Assembly: GCF_027484365.1 (NCBI RefSeq)
Contig: NZ_JAIXTC010000023.1
Span: 124,001-188,000, forward strand
Length of the DNA stretch: 64,000 nt
Direction: 5' to 3'
Source: Brevundimonas sp.
Lineage (GTDB): Bacteria; Pseudomonadota; Alphaproteobacteria; Caulobacterales; Caulobacteraceae
The translations under genes and the position numbers were made by a program. Positions 16,149-25,298 of the stretch are shown piece by piece. Each line of letters starts with the position of its first letter. Positions within the stretch are counted from its first letter, which is position 1. Below the pieces are notes generated by a model that was not told where the DNA came from, made no database searches, and worked only from the letters and a program-made list of their open reading frames with translations.

Positions 16149-17561
16149 ATGCGTCTCCCCTCCCTCTTCCGCCGCACGCCCTTCCGGCTGACGCTGCTGT
16201 TTCTGGCCTTGTTCGCGGCCGCGGCCAGCGCGATCCTGGCCTATGTCTATGTCGCCTCGGCCCAGGAGGCCCAGGCCCAGGCCGAGGCCGACGTGCGGGG
16301 CGAGCTGCAGATCCTGACCGGCGTCTATGACAGCCGGGGTCTGGATGCGCTGAACATGGCGCTCATCGACAGGACCCTGACGCGCAGCGCCTATGTCTAT
16401 CAGCTGATCGAAAAGGACGGGACCTGGGGGACCGGCAGTCTCAACATGTCGCCGTTCGACGCGGCTCCGGGTGCGGAGGAATGGGCCACCTTCACCCTCA
16501 ACGATACCGATCCCGATGGACGGCTCATCCGACCCCAGGTGCGTGCCGTGCAGGTCAGATTGTCGGGCGGCGAGGCATTGATCGTCGGTCAATCTCTCGG
16601 CGACACCGAGGCCTATCTGGGCCGCCTGACCCAGGCGCTGTGGATGGCCATGGGCATGGTGCTGTTGCTCGGCCTCGGCGGAGGTCTGCTGATCAGTCGC
16701 AATCTGGAAGGCTCGATGGGTCGGCTGAACGCGGTCGTCGGCGCGGTCCAGGACGGCGACCTCAAGGCCAGGGTGGTGGTGCGCGGCTCGGGCGACGAAC
16801 TGGACGAACTGGGCGCCGGGTTGAACCGGATGCTGGACCGGCTGGAGACCTCCATGGCCTCGATCCGCCATGCCGGCGACGCCATCGCCCACGATCTGCG
16901 CTCGCCCCTGACCCGGATGCGGGCCAAGCTGGAGGTCGCCCTGATCGACGCCGAGAGCGGCCGGATCGACGGTGCCGACGCGCTGCAGGTCGCCCTGGAC
17001 GAGGCCGACACCCTGCTGAAGACCTTTAACACCGTCCTGGCCATCGCCCGGCTTCAGGCGGCGGCGGGACGCGTCCCCGATGCGGCCGTGTTCGACGCCG
17101 CCGACCTGGCCGCCGACATGGCCGAGCTTTACGAGCCGGCCGCCGAGGACAAGGGTCTCGACTTCTCCGCCGAGATCGAGCGCGGCCTCATGATTGAGGG
17201 GGCGCGGCCCTTCCTGGCCCAGGCCCTGGCCAACGTCATCGACAACGCCATCAAATACACCCCGGTCGGCGGGGCGGTCATGCTGCGCGCGCGTCGCCGG
17301 TCGTCGGGCGAGATCGAGTTCTCCGTCACCGACACCGGGCCGGGCGTGCCGGAAGAGGATCGCGGTCGGGTCATCGAGCGGTTCGTCCGCCTCGACAACA
17401 GCCGCACCGAGGCCGGGTCGGGTCTGGGCCTGTCGCTGGTAGGGGCGGTGATGGAGGCGCACATGGGTCGTATCCAGCTGGATGAAGGTCCCGGCGCCTA
17501 CGGCGGATCCGGGCCGGGCCTGCGCGTCGCCCTGGTCCTGCCGCCCGCGAGCGAGGGATGA
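16149..17561 (+). CDS. Sensor histidine kinase, HAMP type
   Basis: A 470-residue kinase paired with the regulator upstream. Transmembrane helices lie near residues 14-37 and 163-183, with a periplasmic loop of about 125 residues between them. A HAMP domain (VVGAVQDGDLKARV, SGDELDELGAGLNRML) leads to the H box AIAHDLRSPLTRMRAKLE with His248. The ATPase domain has NVIDNAIKYTP, VTDTGPGVPEEDR and AGSGLGLSLVGAVM. The family is that of QseC/PmrB-like kinases; the signal is unknown. The stop overlaps the glnE start (ATGA at 17558-17561), tying it translationally to glnE. Confidence 0.92.
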   Translation: MRLPSLFRRTPFRLTLLFLALFAAAASAILAYVYVASAQEAQAQAEADVRGELQILTGVYDSRGLDALNMALIDRTLTRSAYVYQLIEKDGTWGTGSLNMSPFDAAPGAEEWATFTLNDTDPDGRLIRPQVRAVQVRLSGGEALIVGQSLGDTEAYLGRLTQALWMAMGMVLLLGLGGGLLISRNLEGSMGRLNAVVGAVQDGDLKARVVVRGSGDELDELGAGLNRMLDRLETSMASIRHAGDAIAHDLRSPLTRMRAKLEVALIDAESGRIDGADALQVALDEADTLLKTFNTVLAIARLQAAAGRVPDAAVFDAADLAADMAELYEPAAEDKGLDFSAEIERGLMIEGARPFLAQALANVIDNAIKYTPVGGAVMLRARRRSSGEIEFSVTDTGPGVPEEDRGRVIERFVRLDNSRTEAGSGLGLSLVGAVMEAHMGRIQLDEGPGAYGGSGPGLRVALVLPPASEG

Positions 17562-20443
17562 GTTCGGCGCCGCTGGGCGAACGACTGGCGGCCTGCGGGC
17601 CCGTGGTCGACGCGGAGGCGGCCGCCCGTGCCCACGAGCGGTTGACCGGCAGCGCGGCCGAGGGCGGCTGGGGCGCGATGTTCGACGCCGTCTGGCCCGC
17701 GCTGGAGCCCGTCTTCGCCGCCTCACCCTATCTGTTCGGTCTGGCGCGACGCTGGCCCGGGACCCTGCACGCCATCCTGACCGATGCGCCCGAGGTGCGG
17801 CTCGAGGACATCGCCGCCCGGACCATCGCCCTGACCGGCGGGGCGGACGACATGCGCTCGCCGCTGCGGATTCTGAAGGCGGAGCTGCATCTGTTGACCG
17901 CTCTTGCCGATCTCGGCGGGGTCTGGGACCTGGACCAGGTCACCGGCGCCCTGAGCCGGTTCGCCGACGTCGCCTCCCGCGCGGCCCTGTCCGGCGTGGC
18001 CGAGGATCTGCGTCGACGCGGCAAGCTGCTGACTGCCGCCGACGACACCCGTGGCCCGATCCCCGGCCTGTTCGGCCTGGCCATGGGCAAGCACGGCGCC
18101 AACGAGCTCAACTACTCTTCCGACATCGACGTCAGCTTCTTCTTCGACCCCGACCGCCTGGCCCCGGTCCTCGCCGAAGGCACGGAGGCGCAAGGGACGA
18201 TGAACCGGGTGGCGCAGGGCTTCGCCAGCCTGTTGTCGGAACGTACAGCCGACGGCTACGTCTTCCGCGTCGACCTGCGTCTGCGCCCCGATCCCTCGTC
18301 CACCCCGCCCGTCGTCGCCGTGCCCATGGCGCTCGACTACTACGAGAGCGTCGGCCAGAACTGGGAGAGGGCCGCCTTCATCAAGGCCCGGGCCATCTGC
18401 GGCGACTTCGGCGCGGCCGCCGAGTTCCTGAAGGACATGATCCCCTTCGTCTGGCGCCGCAGCCTCGACTATCAGGCGGTGCTCGACATCCAGTCGATCA
18501 AGCGTCAGATCCACGTCCACAAGACCGGCGAGGCGATGGAGGCGGCGGGCGCGAACCTCAAGCTCGGCCGCGGGGGCATCCGCGAGATCGAATTCTACGC
18601 CCAGACCCAGCAGCTGATCCTCGGCGGCCGTGACCCGTCGCTGCGTTCCTCGCGGACCGTCGATGCGCTTGCGGCCCTTGTGGACAAGGGCCATCTGCCG
18701 AACGAGGTCGCGGCCGAGATGACCGCCTTCTACGCCGAGCTTCGGGGGCTGGAGCATCGCGTCCAGATGCTGGAGGACGAACAGACCCACATCCTGCCCG
18801 TTGATCCGGCCCGTCGGGCCGCCGTCGCGGCCCTGACGGCGGAGGGCGATCTGGCCGCCTTCGATGCGGGCGTCGAACAGGTGCTGATCGGGGTCAACCG
18901 CCGCTACGGCGCCCTGTTCGAAGGCGAGGAAGAGCTGTCCTCCCCGTTCGGCAGTCTGGTCTTCACCGGCGTCGACAACGACCCCGAGACCCTGGCGACC
19001 CTGGAGCGGATGGGCTTCTCTGATCCGGGCGCGGTCGCCGACACCATCCGCTCCTGGCACCACGGCCGGATCCCGGCGACGCGATCGGTCCGGGGGCGGG
19101 AGCTGTTCACCCGGCTGGCGCCCCGCCTGCTGACGGCCCTGGCCCGCACCGGCGCCGCCGACGCGGCCTTCAAGCGGTTCTCGGTCTTCTTCTCCGGCCT
19201 GTCGGCGGGGGTCCAGGTCCAGGCCCTGTTCCTGAACCAGCCCGAGCTGTTCGAGCGGATCGTCGGCGTCATGGCCTTCGCCCCCCGCCTGGCGCGCACC
19301 CTGGGCCGCTATCCGGCAGCCCTGGATTCCATGCTGGATGTGCGGTTCGAGACCGAACTCGGCGTCAACACCGGTCTGTTCGACCAGATGGCGGAGGAGG
19401 CCGAAGCCGCCGGCGATTTCGAGGGGGCGATGAACGCCGTGCGCCGCCTGCACCGCGAGCAGGCCTTCCGCATCGGCATGCAGACCCTGAGCGGGCGGGT
19501 GGGGCCGGAGGCTGCGGGCAGGGGGTTCACCAACCTCGCCGACGCCGTCATGCGTACTCTGTCGGCGGCGGCCCTGACCGAGACGGAGCGACTGGGCGGC
19601 GCCATGCCGGGCGCGGTGGCGGTGATCGCCCTGGGCAAGGCCGGGTCGGGAGAGATGACGGCGGGGTCCGATCTCGACCTGATGACCGTCTACGGAGCGC
19701 CGTCTGACTCTGTGTCAGCGTCGAAGGGCTGGTCGCCCGACGTCTTCTACGTCCGTTTCACCCAGCGGCTGATCTCCGCCCTGTCGGCCCATACGGCCGA
19801 AGGCGGACTGTACGAGGTCGACATGCGGCTGAGGCCGTCGGGCTCGAAGGGGCCGGTCTCGGTGCCCCTGTCGGGGTTCGAGGCCTATTACGCCGACGAG
19901 GCTGCGACCTGGGAGTTCATGGCCCTGACCCGCGCGCGCGTGGCCTGGGCCAGCGATCCGGGCTTCGGGTCGCGGGTGACGGCGGCCATCGAGGCGGCGC
20001 TGCGCCGTCCGCGACCCGGGGTGGATACGGCCGGCGACGTGCGGGCCATGCGCGACCTCATGGATCGCGAGCGGCCGGCGAAGGGGTTCTGGGACCTGAA
20101 GCTGGTCCCGGGCGGTCTGGTCGACGCCGAATTCGTCGGTCAGTTCCGTCAGCTGCAGGCGGCCGCGGGGAAGGGCGCGCTCAGCGTCTCGATCCTTGAT
20201 CAGCTGGCCAGGGATCCCGCGTTGAAGCAGACCTGGGTCCTGCACCAGGCTCTGGCCCAGCTTCTGGCTTGCGCCTTCGACGACAAGGGCGACCCCGAGG
20301 CGGAATCGGCGACCTTCCGCACCCGCCTGGCCGAGGCGGCGGGAGAGAAGGATTTCCCGGCCCTGCGGCGTCGTCTGGAGCGGGTTCGCAAGGACGCCAG
20401 GAAGGCCTTCGAAAAGGCGCTGCCGAAAGCCCGCGACGGATAG
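17558..20443 (+). CDS. glnE: Bifunctional glutamine synthetase adenylyltransferase/adenylyl-removing enzyme
   Basis: GlnE adds AMP to glutamine synthetase when nitrogen is plentiful and removes it when nitrogen is short, under control of PII. The 961-residue protein has both nucleotidyltransferase domains: the adenylyl-removing half with GKHGANELNYSSDIDVSFFF, and the adenylylating half with LGKAGSGEMTAGSDLDLMTV. Between and behind them are the helical regulatory parts, including GRGGIREIEFYAQTQQLI and the equivalent PGGLVDAEFVGQFRQLQ. The length is as expected. It is coupled by a 4-base overlap to the upstream histidine kinase. Confidence 0.96.
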   Translation: MSSAPLGERLAACGPVVDAEAAARAHERLTGSAAEGGWGAMFDAVWPALEPVFAASPYLFGLARRWPGTLHAILTDAPEVRLEDIAARTIALTGGADDMRSPLRILKAELHLLTALADLGGVWDLDQVTGALSRFADVASRAALSGVAEDLRRRGKLLTAADDTRGPIPGLFGLAMGKHGANELNYSSDIDVSFFFDPDRLAPVLAEGTEAQGTMNRVAQGFASLLSERTADGYVFRVDLRLRPDPSSTPPVVAVPMALDYYESVGQNWERAAFIKARAICGDFGAAAEFLKDMIPFVWRRSLDYQAVLDIQSIKRQIHVHKTGEAMEAAGANLKLGRGGIREIEFYAQTQQLILGGRDPSLRSSRTVDALAALVDKGHLPNEVAAEMTAFYAELRGLEHRVQMLEDEQTHILPVDPARRAAVAALTAEGDLAAFDAGVEQVLIGVNRRYGALFEGEEELSSPFGSLVFTGVDNDPETLATLERMGFSDPGAVADTIRSWHHGRIPATRSVRGRELFTRLAPRLLTALARTGAADAAFKRFSVFFSGLSAGVQVQALFLNQPELFERIVGVMAFAPRLARTLGRYPAALDSMLDVRFETELGVNTGLFDQMAEEAEAAGDFEGAMNAVRRLHREQAFRIGMQTLSGRVGPEAAGRGFTNLADAVMRTLSAAALTETERLGGAMPGAVAVIALGKAGSGEMTAGSDLDLMTVYGAPSDSVSASKGWSPDVFYVRFTQRLISALSAHTAEGGLYEVDMRLRPSGSKGPVSVPLSGFEAYYADEAATWEFMALTRARVAWASDPGFGSRVTAAIEAALRRPRPGVDTAGDVRAMRDLMDRERPAKGFWDLKLVPGGLVDAEFVGQFRQLQAAAGKGALSVSILDQLARDPALKQTWVLHQALAQLLACAFDDKGDPEAESATFRTRLAEAAGEKDFPALRRRLERVRKDARKAFEKALPKARDG

Positions 20444-20522
20444 TCCGCTTCCCGTGCGTTTCACGATCGCGACGGGGGTTTTGCGGGCGTGTCCGACGAC
20501 CCGTCCATTCGGAGATGAACAC

Positions 20523-21173
20523 ATGAGACAATCCACTCTGGCCGCCGCGGCCGCTGCTGTTCTGGCCGTCCTGACCGCCGGCGCCGCCATGGCTCAACAG
20601 GCTCCGGGACGCGCCGCGCGAGGCGACCTGGACGGCGACGGCCGTATCAGCCGCGCCGAGTTCGTCGACGGCCGCATCGCGCGCCTGACCGCGATCGACG
20701 CCAATCGCGACGGTTCGATCAGCGTCGAGGAACGCCGCTCGGGTATGGAGACCCGCCGCAATCAGCGCGTCTCGGCCCGGTTCGAGACGCTCGACAAGAA
20801 TGGCGACGGCATGCTCAGCCGTGAGGAATTCGTCGTCCCGGCTGAAGCCCGTGCAGATCGCGGCCAGCGTGGCGGCCGTCACATGGGCGGCCCGCGCGGC
20901 CATCGGGGTCAGTGGGCCGGGATGCACGGTCATCGTGGCGGCGAGCGCGGCCCGCGTGCCGGGGTGCGCGAGCCTCTCGCTATCGCCGACGTCCAGTCCC
21001 GCCTGACGAGCCGCTTTGACAGCGTCGACACCAGTCGTGACGGCTACATCACCGCCGAGGAACGCATCGCGGCGCGTCAGGCCATGCGCGAGCAGCGTCA
21101 TGACCGGCGCGCCGGGCGCATGGGACGTCCTGCCGACCGCCAGGCGTCGCCTTCGGCCCCCGCTTCGGAGTAA
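20523..21173 (+). CDS. Secreted EF-hand calcium-binding protein
   Basis: A 216-residue protein with a signal peptide (STLAAAAAAVLAVLTAGAAM, cleavage after AMAQ). It contains four EF-hand loops with canonical Asp/Asn/Gly spacing: DLDGDGRISRAEF, DANRDGSISVEE, DKNGDGMLSREEF and, after a long His-, Gly- and Arg-rich stretch, DTSRDGYITAEE. The central basic His-rich segment (RGGRHMGGPRGHRGQWAGMH) could bind metals or anions. ATG 20523 gives the signal peptide; an in-frame ATG at 20454 would bury it. It lies just upstream of an ECF sigma-factor cassette, which may control or be controlled with it. Confidence 0.85.
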   Translation: MRQSTLAAAAAAVLAVLTAGAAMAQQAPGRAARGDLDGDGRISRAEFVDGRIARLTAIDANRDGSISVEERRSGMETRRNQRVSARFETLDKNGDGMLSREEFVVPAEARADRGQRGGRHMGGPRGHRGQWAGMHGHRGGERGPRAGVREPLAIADVQSRLTSRFDSVDTSRDGYITAEERIAARQAMREQRHDRRAGRMGRPADRQASPSAPASE

Positions 21174-21237
21174 GACGGTGGGGACGGTCGCTCTTCCCTG
21201 GCCGTCCCGCCTCACCGCCTGTCGGGAAAGGGACCGC

Positions 21238-21819
21238 TTGGCTTCTGTCGCCGACCCCGACGAGGATCTGGTGCGCCGCGTGGGTCAGGGTGACCCTGCG
21301 GCCATCCAGGCCCTGGTGGCGAGAAAGCTGCCCCGCATGCTGGCGCTGGCGCAGCGGATGCTGGGCGATCCGGTCGAGGCCGAGGACGTGGCCCAGGACG
21401 CCATGCTAAGGGCCTGGAAACAGGCCCCGCGCTGGACGCCGGGCAGGGCGAAGTTCGACACCTGGCTGCACCGGGTGGCTCTGAACCTCTGCTACGATCG
21501 CCTGCGTCGGCGGCGCGAGGTTCCGACCGAGATCATTCCGGACCGGCCCGACGAGGGGCCGCTTCCGGACCGGGACCTCATGACGGCCCAGCTGGGCGCG
21601 CAGGTGGACCGGGCGCTCGCCGCCCTGCCGCAGCGCCAGCGCGAGGCCATTGTGTTGTGCCACTATCAGGAGCTGACCAATATCGAGGCCGCCGGCCTGA
21701 TGTCGGTCAGTATCGAGGCGCTGGAGAGTCTGCTGTCGAGGGGTCGACGAACCCTGAGACAGACCCTGGCGCATCTGGCCCCCGGCGCCGGGCCGGTGGT
21801 CGAAGGAGGACGAGGATGA
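21238..21819 (+). CDS. ECF-type RNA polymerase sigma factor
   Basis: A sigma-70 family extracytoplasmic-function factor of about 193 residues. Region 2 is seen in AEDVAQDAMLRAWKQAP and region 4 in LPQRQREAIVLCHYQELTNI with the recognition helix SVSIEALESLLSRGRRTLRQ. The reading frame is open far upstream, so the start is uncertain: I choose TTG 21238 because it follows GGGAAAGGGA and gives a normal sigma N-terminus (LASVADPDEDLVRRV); GTG 21178 is the alternative. The stop overlaps the next gene by 4 bases, forming a sigma / anti-sigma / periplasmic-protein cassette. Confidence 0.85.
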   Translation: MASVADPDEDLVRRVGQGDPAAIQALVARKLPRMLALAQRMLGDPVEAEDVAQDAMLRAWKQAPRWTPGRAKFDTWLHRVALNLCYDRLRRRREVPTEIIPDRPDEGPLPDRDLMTAQLGAQVDRALAALPQRQREAIVLCHYQELTNIEAAGLMSVSIEALESLLSRGRRTLRQTLAHLAPGAGPVVEGGRG

Positions 21820-22256
21820 CAACCGAACGCATGGACGCGACGCGTTTCGGCGAACTGGCGGATGCCTTTGGCGGCGATGTCCGTCGCTGGCCGGACGAGG
21901 TGCGCCCGGCCGCGCGCGCCTGGGCCGACGCCCATCCGCTGGAGGCGGATCGGGCCCTGTTCAATGCGCGCCAGACCGACGCCGCCCTCTACGCCTCGTC
22001 CAATCCAGTGGTGTCGGCGGCTCTGCGCGACCGCGTCCTCGCCTCCGCCGCTTCGGCCGGATTGAGGGCGCGCGCCGGCTGGCCCGGCCTGAGAAAACTG
22101 CTGTGGATCGGCGGAGCCGGCTGGGCGGCGGCGGCCTGCGCCGGGGTCGTGTTCGGCGCGAACCTGGGCGGCCATCTGGCGACCCAGGCCCAGGCCGACG
22201 CCGTGGTGGATCAAGCCATGCTCGGCGACTTCGACGAGACCGGGATCTTCGGATGA
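21816..22256 (+). CDS. Putative membrane anti-sigma factor
   Basis: A 146-residue protein with a cytoplasmic N-terminal half (FGELADAFGGDVRRWPDEVR, then a helical segment) and one transmembrane helix (LWIGGAGWAAAACAGVVFGA), ending with a short periplasmic tail. Its position between an ECF sigma gene and a periplasmic sensor-like gene, each overlapping by 4 bases, is that of CnrY-type anti-sigma factors. It lacks the zinc-binding HxxxCxxC motif of the ZAS group. I infer function from topology and synteny; sequence alone does not prove it. Confidence 0.65.
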   Translation: MTTERMDATRFGELADAFGGDVRRWPDEVRPAARAWADAHPLEADRALFNARQTDAALYASSNPVVSAALRDRVLASAASAGLRARAGWPGLRKLLWIGGAGWAAAACAGVVFGANLGGHLATQAQADAVVDQAMLGDFDETGIFG

Positions 22257-22786
22257 ACACCCGCACCCTCGCCATCATTCTCGGCGCAGGCCTGGCGGTC
22301 TCGGTGGCGGTGAACCTGTTCGCCGCCACGGCCGCCTACACTGCCCTGACCGGCCAGGAACGGATCGTGAGCCGCATGGACGGCAAGGATTGGGACGACC
22401 GTCGCGCCTCGCCCCGCGAACTGGTCGCCGCCCTCAGTCCCGAGGCCCGGCCCCGCGTGCGGCAGGCCTTGCGCGACGCCGGTCTCGCCGCCCGACCCGA
22501 CCTCCAGCAGGCGCGCGAGCACCGTCGGCAGGCGATCGCCGCCGCCGCCGCCGAACCCTATGACGCCGCGCTTGTCGCACGCCTTCTGGACCAGTCTCGT
22601 GAGGCCGAGAGTCGCGGCCGTCGCCGGCTGGAGGCCGACACCCTGGCCATCCTCGGCACTCTGGACCCGGCCGATCGCGCAGCCTTCGCCCGGATCCTGG
22701 GTCGGGGCAGGGGCGGCGGTGCAGGTCACGGCGAACAGGGCGAGGCTAAAGAGGCGAAACAGGCCATCCCCACGCCGGCGGGGTAG
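22253..22786 (+). CDS. Periplasmic CnrX / heavy-metal-resistance-like sensor protein
   Basis: A 177-residue protein with an N-terminal membrane anchor (AIILGAGLAVSVAVNLFAAT) and a periplasmic helical domain resembling the heavy-metal resistance (CnrX/CpxP-type) hairpin: SPRELVAALSPEARPRVRQA, a second helix QQAREHRRQAIAAAAAEPYD and a third long helix. The single His in the helical core and the absence of clustered Met or Cys make high-affinity metal sensing doubtful. It overlaps the anti-sigma gene by 4 bases. It may sense envelope stress or a ligand other than metal. Confidence 0.7.
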   Translation: MNTRTLAIILGAGLAVSVAVNLFAATAAYTALTGQERIVSRMDGKDWDDRRASPRELVAALSPEARPRVRQALRDAGLAARPDLQQAREHRRQAIAAAAAEPYDAALVARLLDQSREAESRGRRRLEADTLAILGTLDPADRAAFARILGRGRGGGAGHGEQGEAKEAKQAIPTPAG

Positions 22787-22808
22787 CCTTCATCGCCCCG
22801 ATCATCGT

Positions 22809-25238
22809 CTAGGCGGCGCGGGCCTGTTCGACCTGCGGCGTGGGGCGTTTCATCGGGATGTCGAAGCTGACGGTGGTGCCGATCCCCGGCTCGCTCTCCA
22901 TCAGCATCTGACCCTGATGCAGCTCGATCAGGGCCTTGGTCAGGGACAGGCCGAGCCCGGTGCCCTGGGTCGTCTTCGAATGCTGGCCCTCGACCTGTTC
23001 GAAGGGCTGGGCCAGGCGGGCCAGGTCGTGGGCGGCGATGCCGATTCCCGTGTCGGCCACGGCGATCCGCACCCGCCCTGCGTTCAGCCGCTCCAGCGAC
23101 ACCGTGATCTCGCCGCCTTCGGGCGTGAACTTCACCGCGTTCGAGATCAGGTTCAGCATGACCTGTTTCAGCCCGCGGTAGTCGGCGTCGATCTCCGGAA
23201 GATCGGGCGCACGCAGCGACAGGATCAGGCCCGAGTCCTGGGCCTTGCCGCGCATCAGGCGGATGGCGTCCTCGCAGATCTCGGTCAGCGATACGGGCTC
23301 GTAGTGCAGGGTCATCTTGCCCGCCTCGATCTTGGCCATGTCGAGGATGTCGTTGATCAGGCTGAGCAGATGCTGCCCGGACTTGAGGATGTCTGCGGCG
23401 TAGCCCTTGTATTTCGGGTCTCCGAGCGGCCCGAACATCTCTCCGGCCATGATCTCGGAGAAGCCGTTGATGGCGTTCAGGGGCGTGCGCAGCTCGTGGG
23501 ACATATTGGCCAGGAACTCGGACTTGGCCTGGTTGGCGGCCTCGGCCCGGGTCATGGCGATTTCGTATTTGCGGGCCAGCAGGCTGAGTTTTTCCTGGCT
23601 GGTCTCCAGCTGGTCGACCGTGATCCGCAGACTGTCGGCGGCGCGCTGGCGCTCCAGTTCCTGGCGGCGGATCGCTGTGACGTCGGCGGCGGTGACCACG
23701 GTGCCGCCGTCGCCGGTGAACCGTTCCGACAATTGCAGCACCCGGCCGTCAAACAGCTCGACTTCGCGGGCGCCGGCGCGGCCCTCGGCGGAGGGGCGTT
23801 CCTCCTTGATGGCGAGCGCGGCGATCCGGTTGAGTTCGTCCTTCATGGCGCCCCGGCGCACGGCCTCGTCGGCGAAGCCGAAGGCGTCCTTGAAAGCCTG
23901 GTTCCACAGAACGAGGCGGCCGTGCTTGTCGAACAGGACGAAGGCGTCCGACACGCTCTCGATGCCGTCACGTAGCCGGTTCTCCGCAGCCTGGGCCTGG
24001 GCCTTGGCGCGGCGGGCCTCGGTGATGTCCAGGGCGACGCCGAGGATCATGCTGAAACCCTCTTCGCCGCGGGATCCGCGCGCCTGTCCCCGGGCGTCGA
24101 TCCAGCGCGCCCCTCCTGTGGCCAGGGGAACCGGGAAGGTGACTTCGAACGTGCCGAAGGTCGCGGCCTGTCGCAGGGCGTGTTCGACCAGTTCGCGATA
24201 GCGCGGATGGATCCGCTCCATCACCGCGTCCGCGCTCACTGAACCGCCTGCGGGCAGGCCGAGCAGAGCGGCCATGAAGTCCGACACGACGACCTCGCCG
24301 GCATCGAGATCCCACTCCCAGACGCCGCAACGCGCCGCCTCGACGGCGACGCGGAACCGGTGTTCTGTTTCAGCCCAGGCCTTGGAAGCGCGCGTCTGTC
24401 GCCATCGCTGCAGCAGGGCGAGGCCCAGCACCAGCACGCCGAGCCCCAGGGGCGCAGCGAGCAGCCACAGGTCGCTGATGATCGCGGCGGCCCCGGTCGT
24501 CTCCGGCCGCCAGGCGACGATCACCAGTCCGCTGTCGCCGACGGGCGCGGCGGTCGCCTCGATCGCCTGGTCGGGGCCGGGGGCGCCCTGGACGGCGGCG
24601 TCCGTCGCGGTGAGGGCCGACAACTCAACGCCCAGATGATCTTTCAAAGAGACGCCGATCGCGCCCGCGATCAGGCCCTCGGTCGGCGATACGACCAGGG
24701 TGCGCGCTCCGGCCGCGTCCGCGACGGACGTCCGGGCAACAAGGCCCGGGGCCTGTGACGTGGTCGACAGGATGGCCCTGCGATCCCGCGTCGCCCGCGG
24801 CGCGGCGCGTCCGGATGCCGCCGCCAGCGGTCGGAACTCTGCGGGGCCGGCGCCGACCGCAGCACTCGCGACGCCGGTGGAGTCAATCACGGCGAAGGCG
24901 CTGTCCGGAGCCGCGGCCCGTGCGGCCTCCAGCGCGTCCATCGGGCGGCCGGGGTTCGTTCTCAATCGCTGCGCAGCGACGGTCAGTCCGGTCGTGGCCC
25001 GGGCCAGTCTTGCATCCAGCAGGGCGGCCCCCAGGTCGGCGTCGCGTCGCAGGGCCTCGGCCTTCAACGTCGCCGCCTCGCGGGCCGGCCTCGTGCTCTC
25101 CCGTGCGAACAGGACGACGTAGATCGCCAGCCCCAGGGTCAGGGCGAGAACCAGAACCCGGCCCCAGGCCGGCAAGCCTTCGGGACGGTCCTGCGCCCGT
25201 CGCCCCGGCTTCTGAATGCGGCGATCGGCGCCCCGCAA
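22809..25238 (-). CDS. pleC: PleC/DivJ-family PAS sensor histidine kinase (probable PleC)
   Basis: An 809-residue kinase. A transmembrane helix near residues 27-45 and another near 250-275 enclose a large periplasmic domain. Two PAS regions follow (HRFRVAVEAARCGVWEWDLD; LRDGIESVSDAFVLFDKHGR), then a coiled linker and the H box FLANMSHELRTPLNAINGFS with His581, LSLINDILDMAKIEAGKM, the N box MLNLISNAVKFTPEGG, VADTGIGIA and GTGLGLSLTKALIELHQG. The H-box sequence and layout match PleC, the DivK phosphatase/kinase of Caulobacterales that controls polarity and cell cycle; DivJ- or CckN-like relatives cannot be excluded. There is no receiver domain. The upstream region has a dense cluster of GANTC sites. 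Confidence 0.8.
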   Translation of the reverse strand: MRGADRRIQKPGRRAQDRPEGLPAWGRVLVLALTLGLAIYVVLFARESTRPAREAATLKAEALRRDADLGAALLDARLARATTGLTVAAQRLRTNPGRPMDALEAARAAAPDSAFAVIDSTGVASAAVGAGPAEFRPLAAASGRAAPRATRDRRAILSTTSQAPGLVARTSVADAAGARTLVVSPTEGLIAGAIGVSLKDHLGVELSALTATDAAVQGAPGPDQAIEATAAPVGDSGLVIVAWRPETTGAAAIISDLWLLAAPLGLGVLVLGLALLQRWRQTRASKAWAETEHRFRVAVEAARCGVWEWDLDAGEVVVSDFMAALLGLPAGGSVSADAVMERIHPRYRELVEHALRQAATFGTFEVTFPVPLATGGARWIDARGQARGSRGEEGFSMILGVALDITEARRAKAQAQAAENRLRDGIESVSDAFVLFDKHGRLVLWNQAFKDAFGFADEAVRRGAMKDELNRIAALAIKEERPSAEGRAGAREVELFDGRVLQLSERFTGDGGTVVTAADVTAIRRQELERQRAADSLRITVDQLETSQEKLSLLARKYEIAMTRAEAANQAKSEFLANMSHELRTPLNAINGFSEIMAGEMFGPLGDPKYKGYAADILKSGQHLLSLINDILDMAKIEAGKMTLHYEPVSLTEICEDAIRLMRGKAQDSGLILSLRAPDLPEIDADYRGLKQVMLNLISNAVKFTPEGGEITVSLERLNAGRVRIAVADTGIGIAAHDLARLAQPFEQVEGQHSKTTQGTGLGLSLTKALIELHQGQMLMESEPGIGTTVSFDIPMKRPTPQVEQARAA

Positions 25239-25298
25239 ATCTCTCTCCCGGACATGCTCGCGGCGTCCCGGCCGGGGCGGCCAGGTCAGGCGTTGGGC

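Noticed and set aside
22253..22786. Classification as a genuine nickel/cobalt CnrX sensor
   Set aside because: The fold fits, but expected His/Met ligands are missing and no efflux genes are nearby, so only a CnrX-like description is justified.
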